Source: an uncultured Alistipes sp.
GTDB taxonomy: Bacteria > Bacteroidota > Bacteroidia > Bacteroidales > Rikenellaceae
Assembly: GCA_947173915.1 (NCBI GenBank)
Contig: CAMWGZ010000038.1
Location: 1-9,639 of the forward strand
Reading direction: 5' to 3'
DNA length: 9,639 bases
Of the stretch, positions 6,285 through 9,639 are shown one piece after another. The notes under the pieces were generated by a model. It was not told the DNA's origin, ran no database searches, and saw nothing but the letters and a program-made list of their open reading frames with translations. The position numbers were made by a program, and so were the translations under genes. Position 1 is the first letter of the stretch; each line of letters opens with the position of its first letter.

Positions 6285-6563
6285 TCACTCCTCCACGATA
6301 TAGACCGTCTCGCCCCGGCGCTGCATCCGGTAGCGCTCGCGGGCGAAGCGCTCCAGCCGGTCGTCGTAGCGCAGCTCTTCGAGCAGGGCGCAGTCCTGGG
6401 CGATCCGCCGGCGGTACCGGTCGCGCTCCCGCTCCAGCGACCGGATGTCGCTTCGGATCTGAATGGCGTGCAGCAGATTGCGCCCCACGACAAACACCGT
6501 GAAGGCCACGATGATGCAGGTAACGATTACCCAGAAACGCTTGTCCAGCCGCACCAGTCTCAT
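6285..6563 (-). CDS. divIC: Septum formation initiator, FtsB/DivIC family
   Basis: A 92-residue bitopic inner-membrane protein, the usual size for FtsB/DivIC. It has a short basic cytoplasmic N-terminus (1-8), one membrane helix (about 9-27, rich in V, I and F), an extracytoplasmic coiled coil (about 33-65, IRSLERERDRYRRRIAQ), and a C-terminal segment, RFARERYRMQRRGETVYIVEE, typical of the family. These proteins join FtsL and FtsQ/DivIB in the divisome and help activate septal peptidoglycan synthesis. The call rests on architecture and the C-terminal motif, since sequence conservation is low in this family. The ATG is 12 bases after the queE stop, so it is the last gene of the hpt-queE-divIC operon. 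No Shine-Dalgarno is visible. Confidence 0.85.
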   Translation of the reverse strand: MRLVRLDKRFWVIVTCIIVAFTVFVVGRNLLHAIQIRSDIRSLERERDRYRRRIAQDCALLEELRYDDRLERFARERYRMQRRGETVYIVEE

Positions 6564-6575
6564 GATCGAACGCAG

Positions 6576-7211
6576 CTAAGGAATGCGCATGTATTTGTGC
6601 GTCTGAATCGAAATGTTCCACCGGGGATGGGCCTTGGCATACTCCACCAGCACGGGCATGATGCGCTCCGAGGCGCTCCACTCGGGTTGCAGGAAAAGCA
6701 TGCACTCCCGCTCCACGCGGGCGGCGTTCTCCTCGGCCCAGCGCAGGTCCTCCTCCTCCTCGATGATGACCTTCAGCTCGTCCGCCCGCCAGAAAGCCTC
6801 CGCCAGAGGCTGCTGCCGTCGCTTGGGCGAGAGGCACACCCAGTCGAAATAGCCGCTGAAGGGGTGCGACCCGGAGGTCTCCAGAAAGATCTTCAGCCCC
6901 CGCTCCTTCAGCGCCGCCGTGAGCGGTCCGAGCGGATAGAGCAGCGGCTCGCCGCCCGTAATGACGATCGACTGCGCGGCGCACGAGGTGGCCCGGCGTA
7001 CCACCTCGCCGATGGCGGTGGGGGGATAGAGCCGGGGGTTCCAGGTATATTTGGCATCGCACCAGCGGCACCCGACGTCGCACCCGCCCAGACGGATGAA
7101 GTAGGCCGGCTTGCCGGCGTGGTGTCCCTCCCCCTGGATCGTGTAGAAATCCTCGACGAGCGGCAGCAGGCGGCCGCCCTCCAGCTGTTCGTAAATATCG
7201 CTTCCGACCAT
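6576..7211 (-). CDS. queE: 7-carboxy-7-deazaguanine synthase
   Basis: A 211-residue radical SAM enzyme that converts 6-carboxytetrahydropterin to 7-carboxy-7-deazaguanine, a step toward preQ0 and the tRNA nucleoside queuosine. The iron-sulfur cluster motif is CxxxCxxC at C44, C48 and C51 (GGCDVGCRWCDAKYTW). Upstream is FYTIQGEGHHAGKPAYFIRLGG (22-43). The SAM-binding TGGEPL is at 85-90, followed by FLETSGS (109-115), CLSPKRR (126-132), FLQPEW (173-178) and the C-terminal SIQTHKYMRIP. The length and motif order match QueE, as opposed to pyruvate-formate-lyase activases. It starts 4 bases after the hpt stop, so it is probably translated by coupling. No queC, queD or queF lies in the window, so the rest of the pathway must be elsewhere. 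I see no preQ1 riboswitch. Confidence 0.95.
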   Translation of the reverse strand: MVGSDIYEQLEGGRLLPLVEDFYTIQGEGHHAGKPAYFIRLGGCDVGCRWCDAKYTWNPRLYPPTAIGEVVRRATSCAAQSIVITGGEPLLYPLGPLTAALKERGLKIFLETSGSHPFSGYFDWVCLSPKRRQQPLAEAFWRADELKVIIEEEEDLRWAEENAARVERECMLFLQPEWSASERIMPVLVEYAKAHPRWNISIQTHKYMRIP

Positions 7212-7215
7212 CGGA

Positions 7216-7758
7216 TCACTCGGTTACCACGTAAACATCCTTGAGGTTGCGGCCCAGCTGGTCGTAGTCCAGTCCGTATCCCACGATGAACTCGTTGCCG
7301 ATATTCATGGCCGGATAGTCGATCGGAATCGTCCGCGAATAGGCTTCGGGCTTGTAGAAAAGCGTACAGATGCGGATGCTCGCGGGATTCTTCCGCCGCA
7401 GCGTCTCGACCATGTGGGCGATGCTGCGCCCCGTATCGACAATGTCTTCGACGATGATCACGTCGCGCCCCTCGATATCGCCGCCGAGACCGATCAGGTC
7501 GCGCACCGCACCCGACGAGGAGGTTCCCTCGTAGGAGGCCAGCTTGACGAACGACACCTCGCAGTTGAATTCGATCCGCTTCATCAGGTCGCTCAGGAAC
7601 ATGAACGAACCGTTCAGCACCCCGAGGAAGATCGGATTCTTCCGCTCCCGGTAATCGGCATTGATGCGTGCGGCGCCGGCGGCAACGGCCTCGGCGATCC
7701 GCGCCTCCGGAATCAGCACCCGAAAGGTTCTGTCGTGCAATTTTATGCGGTTTTCCAT
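7216..7758 (-). CDS. hpt: Hypoxanthine phosphoribosyltransferase
   Basis: A 180-residue type I phosphoribosyltransferase for purine salvage, joining hypoxanthine or guanine with PRPP to give IMP or GMP in the cytoplasm. The PRPP-binding signature VIIVEDIVDTGRSI (100-113) includes the probable catalytic base D108. NPIFLGVLNGSFMFLSDLM (41-59) matches the N-terminal PRPP/pyrophosphate loop. SFVKLASYEGTSSSG (69-83) is the flexible hood loop with its SY pair. KPEAY (136-140) and IGNEFIVGYGLDY (153-165) form the base-binding end. The ATG at 7758 was chosen because MENRIKLHDR begins the family domain; the open frame further upstream crosses the promoter and is not coding. It is the first gene of the hpt-queE-divIC operon. 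The roughly 27-base AU-rich leader has no Shine-Dalgarno site. Confidence 0.95.
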   Translation of the reverse strand: MENRIKLHDRTFRVLIPEARIAEAVAAGAARINADYRERKNPIFLGVLNGSFMFLSDLMKRIEFNCEVSFVKLASYEGTSSSGAVRDLIGLGGDIEGRDVIIVEDIVDTGRSIAHMVETLRRKNPASIRICTLFYKPEAYSRTIPIDYPAMNIGNEFIVGYGLDYDQLGRNLKDVYVVTE

Positions 7759-7780
7759 ACGGTTATTACCAGTTTTATTG

Positions 7781-7798
7781 TTATTTTTGCAAAAATAA
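7781..7798. promoter_or_regulatory. Palindromic divergent promoter of hpt and the PDZ-protein gene
   Basis: TTATTTTTGCAAAAATAA is a perfect 18-bp palindrome. It contains TATTTTTG at 7782-7789 on the plus strand and again TATTTTTG at 7797-7790 on the minus strand, each an exact TAnnTTTG -7 box, placed end to end. Expected starts are near 7794 (plus, leader about 20 bases) and 7785 (minus, leader about 27 bases). No convincing -33 box is seen for either direction. Because the two boxes abut, RNA polymerase could probably occupy only one at a time. Confidence 0.75.
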
Positions 7799-7813
7799 AC
7801 AAATCGCATCACA

Positions 7814-8233
7814 ATGCCGCATAATCGGGTAGAAAAATATCGCACCCCGCTCCGGGCGATCCGCTGGATCAAGGCCCGCACGGTGCACGAAGTGCTGATG
7901 CTCGTCGCCCTGCTGATGCTCCTGATCGTCATCGTCTCGCGCGACACCTATCTGGGCAACGTCCCGAAGTCCGCGCACAAATCCCCGCACACCCCGCAAA
8001 ACAACCTGGGTGCGTACATCGACCCGGTGCGCCACAAGATCTACCGCATCGACCCGGACACTCCGGCCGAAGAAGCGGGCCTGCGCCTCAACGACCGGGT
8101 AGTCCAATGGCAGCATATCAACCGCAACAGCTTTACCCCGCACCTGCTCGACAGCCTCTACCGTCTTCCCGTCGAGGAGTACGACGAAATCGTCATCATC
8201 CGCATCGACACGATCCGCTTCCGGGAGCTGTAA
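7814..8233 (+). CDS. Small membrane-anchored protein with a PDZ-like domain
   Basis: A 139-residue protein I cannot assign to a named family. A basic N-terminus (residues 1-25, many R and K) is followed by one strong hydrophobic helix (about 27-42, VLMLVALLMLLIVIVS). This predicts an N-in, C-out inner-membrane anchor with no cleavage or lipoprotein signal. A Pro/His/Asn-rich linker (50-65) leads to a PDZ-like region (about 67-132). In that region IDPDTPAEEAGLRLNDRVV (79-97) matches the SPAexAGLxxGDxI core of bacterial PDZ domains, then VEEYDEIVIIRI forms a last strand. The usual carboxylate-binding GLG loop is not evident. It has its own divergent promoter shared with hpt. There is no protease domain, so it may be an adaptor or tether in the periplasm; that is inference. 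The small size and single domain make it unlike DegP or RseP. Confidence 0.75.
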   Translation: MPHNRVEKYRTPLRAIRWIKARTVHEVLMLVALLMLLIVIVSRDTYLGNVPKSAHKSPHTPQNNLGAYIDPVRHKIYRIDPDTPAEEAGLRLNDRVVQWQHINRNSFTPHLLDSLYRLPVEEYDEIVIIRIDTIRFREL

Positions 8234-8247
8234 ACCGCCCGGCGCAC

Positions 8248-8271
8248 CGCCTCCGAAAAAAAGGAGCGGCG
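8248..8271. repeat. Imperfect stem-loop after the PDZ-protein gene
   Basis: CGC-CTCC (8248-8254), loop GAAAAAAA, then GGAG-CG-GCG (8263-8271) form a 7-bp stem with a two-base bulge, 15 bases after the TAA. There is no U-tract on the plus strand. It may help end or protect the short transcript; as a terminator it is weak. Confidence 0.3.
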
Positions 8272-8312
8272 CGGAGTCCCGCCTGCCCCGCACCGCCCGC
8301 CACGATCCGACA

Positions 8313-8343
8313 GCGGCCCGCATCCAGATCGGATACGGGCCGC
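8313..8343. terminator. GC-rich stem-loop between converging genes, possible U-less terminator
   Basis: GCGGCCCG-C-ATCC (8313-8325), loop AGATC, then GGAT-A-CGGGCCGC (8331-8343) form 12 base pairs with one C/A mismatch. It lies 19 bases beyond the end of the C11 protease gene on the minus strand and about 80 bases beyond the PDZ gene. Neither side has a run of Us, so a classic intrinsic terminator is doubtful, but its placement between two converging genes fits a 3'-end structure. The rest of 8234-8362 is GC-rich and holds nothing else I can name. Confidence 0.45.
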
Positions 8344-8362
8344 CGTCACAATGTCCTCCGGA

Positions 8363-9529
8363 CTATTTCGCGCCCACGGCCTGTGCCCAGGCGGTCTTGA
8401 GGAACTCCGCGTGGATCTGCGGATCGGCCGCCTGCTCCACATGGCACGTCACGCCGCAGCTGCGCGGCAGCGGAACATCGCCCGCAACGCCGTAGTCGGT
8501 ATAGAAAGTCGGGGTATGGTCGGTATAGACGACCGCTTCGCGCAGCGCCGCACGAAACGATGCGAGCAGCGCCTCATCGGCGGTCAGCGCCTCGGCATAC
8601 TGCTCCAGATCGAAATAGAGGTGCGTCGTGAATCCTTCGTAGGCCTGAATTTTCGACGCATCGACCGCACGCCCCTCCGACGCGGCGAGCAGCTTCCCTA
8701 CGGCCTGCGCCAGAGGATCGAGTTTCGAGCAATCGACCAGCGCGATCGTTCCCGAAGTGGTGCGGAAGAAATCCATGAACGCACGGCAGGACTCGACCAA
8801 CCCGTGGTCCTTGCGGAAAAGCAGCGGCAGGATCTCCTTGTAGGGGAATCCCGCCCCGAGCACCTCGGCCGGCGAGGCGATGATGTAGTCGGCGACACCG
8901 CGCAGGTCGTAAAGCGCCTCGACGGACGACATGAAGCAGGCATCGAAAAGAATGTAGTCGAACCTGAAGCCGCCCAGCGCCCGGGCCAGATCGACGATCT
9001 CCATGCAGTCGTATCCGTCCTGGCCGAAGAAGCTGGGACGCATCCCGCTCTCCGACACGGAGCGGCCCTGCATCTGGGCCATGTAGCGGTCGAACTCATC
9101 GGAGGGAACCCACCCGCCGCCGTGCGAGGAGAGGATGAGTCCGTAGCTCTCCGAGGCGAACTCCCGGCGCACCTGTTCGAGCACTCCGGCCATGAATTCG
9201 GGATCGACCGACGAGGTCTTCGCCGGCACGTAGTTCTGAATCAGGCGCTGCTTGGCCATTCCCTCCTCGACGACCAGTTCGGTCAGCCGGGCGTAGTTGC
9301 CGCGGTCGTAGTAGAGCGCCACGCGGCACCCCTCGGGCACCTGATCGACCACCGTCATGATCTTGCCGAGGTTCGAATCCATGAAGGTCTCCAACCCGCA
9401 GTCGCCCATCATGTAGATGATCAGCGTATGGTTCTGCGCCGGGCCGACATCCGGCACCGGTTCGTCTTTACTGCATCCGGCCAGCAGTGCGACTGCAGCC
9501 GCAAAAAAGAAACAAGCAAATTTTTTCAT
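8363..9529 (-). CDS. Clostripain-family (C11) cysteine peptidase lipoprotein
   Basis: A 388-residue exported lipoprotein. The N-terminus MKKFACFFF...LLAGC is a type II signal peptide with the lipobox LLAG and modified C19. The next residues, SKDE, resemble the Bacteroidota lipoprotein export signal that sends lipoproteins to the cell surface. The mature part has the clan CD dyad: H136 in LILSSHGGGW (131-140) and C198 in FDACFMSSVE (195-204). D196, two before the cysteine, corresponds to the S1-pocket aspartate that gives basic (Arg/Lys) specificity in the Parabacteroides C11 enzyme. HTLIIYMMGDC (34-44) is the first strand of the fold. The stretch between the dyad residues (about 141-180) has several Arg residues that could be processing sites. 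A target cannot be inferred; related gut proteases activate toxins or degrade host and diet proteins. It is a single gene behind its own consensus promoter. Confidence 0.92.
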   Translation of the reverse strand: MKKFACFFFAAAVALLAGCSKDEPVPDVGPAQNHTLIIYMMGDCGLETFMDSNLGKIMTVVDQVPEGCRVALYYDRGNYARLTELVVEEGMAKQRLIQNYVPAKTSSVDPEFMAGVLEQVRREFASESYGLILSSHGGGWVPSDEFDRYMAQMQGRSVSESGMRPSFFGQDGYDCMEIVDLARALGGFRFDYILFDACFMSSVEALYDLRGVADYIIASPAEVLGAGFPYKEILPLLFRKDHGLVESCRAFMDFFRTTSGTIALVDCSKLDPLAQAVGKLLAASEGRAVDASKIQAYEGFTTHLYFDLEQYAEALTADEALLASFRAALREAVVYTDHTPTFYTDYGVAGDVPLPRSCGVTCHVEQAADPQIHAEFLKTAWAQAVGAK

Positions 9530-9552
9530 AGAGGTTAGGTTTTACAACACCT

Positions 9553-9565
9553 GGCCGGTTCGGCC
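9553..9565 (-). other. Stem-loop near the 5' end of the C11 protease mRNA leader
   Basis: GGCCG (9553-9557), loop GTT, CGGCC (9561-9565) form a perfect 5-bp GC stem. With transcription starting near 9570, this hairpin would sit within the first few bases of the mRNA, followed by an unstructured AU-rich stretch before the ATG at 9529. Such a 5' hairpin could stabilise the message; this is inference. Confidence 0.3.
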
Positions 9566-9574
9566 CGCCGCTTA

Positions 9575-9605
9575 CAAATATAACCATTTTTTTCGCAAAA
9601 CCAAA
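9575..9605 (-). promoter_or_regulatory. Consensus Bacteroidota promoter of the C11 protease gene
   Basis: On the minus strand, TTTG (9605-9602) is the -33 box and TATATTTG (9582-9575) is the -7 box, separated by 19 bases. This matches the consensus TTTG-N19-TAnnTTTG at every fixed position. Expected transcription start is near 9570, giving a leader of about 40 bases. No Shine-Dalgarno precedes the ATG; the last bases of the leader are AU-rich. The remaining 9606-9639 holds nothing I recognise. Confidence 0.85.
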
Positions 9606-9639
9606 CGGCTCCCCTCTGATCCCTCCCCCGGCGCAGGAT

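Noticed and set aside
7759..7813. PreQ1 riboswitch controlling queE
   Set aside because: The leader of the operon is only about 27 bases and AU-rich with no pseudoknot-like C-rich and A-rich pattern. queE itself starts 4 bases after hpt.
7759..7947. A 63-residue N-terminal extension of HPRT
   Set aside because: It would run across the promoter palindrome and into the PDZ-protein gene on the other strand. The HPRT domain begins at the ATG at 7758.

Overview
The window reads as a chromosomal segment of a GC-rich Bacteroidota bacterium. The best guess is an Alistipes-like gut member of the Rikenellaceae; this is inference from three things. The coding DNA is visibly GC-rich. The intergenic promoters match the Bacteroidota -7 element TAnnTTTG, and ribosome-binding sites are mostly weak. 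The protein set (ptb-buk, aroQ-pyk, a C11 lipoprotein, DivIC) fits that phylum. There is no tRNA, rRNA, CRISPR array, insertion sequence or phage gene, and almost all of the sequence is ordinary housekeeping.

Layout. (1) Positions 1-1560, plus strand: the C-terminal half of phosphate butyryltransferase followed by butyrate kinase. Together they convert acyl-CoA to acid with ATP formation. (2) Positions 1593-1630: a near-perfect bidirectional terminator that also holds the last codons and stop of the converging gene. (3) Positions 1609-5003, minus strand: aroQ (type II dehydroquinase), pyk (pyruvate kinase) and a Wzx/TuaB-type polysaccharide flippase form a tight operon. aroQ and pyk overlap by ATGA. 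pyk and the flippase share one frame and are separated only by a TAG, and the flippase has no ATG start. (4) Positions 5184-6116, plus strand: thiL, divergent from aroQ, with a -7 box so close to its ATG that the mRNA may be leaderless. (5) Positions 6285-7758, minus strand: hpt, queE and divIC (purine salvage, 7-deazaguanine synthesis, cell division) in one operon. (6) Positions 7781-7798: a perfect 18-bp palindrome made of two back-to-back -7 boxes, serving hpt and the divergent gene. (7) Positions 7814-8233, plus strand: a small single-pass membrane protein with a PDZ-like domain, not otherwise recognised. (8) Positions 8363-9529, minus strand: a clostripain-family (C11) lipoprotein protease behind the best consensus promoter in the window, TTTG-N19-TATATTTG.

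The gene content gives no clear sign of an undescribed multi-gene system. The points most worth a second look are at the level of expression architecture: the in-frame TAG/TTG junction, the palindromic divergent promoter, the possible leaderless thiL transcript and the stop codon inside a terminator loop. At the protein level they are the orphan PDZ membrane protein, the potassium-site change in pyruvate kinase and the surface-export-like C11 protease.
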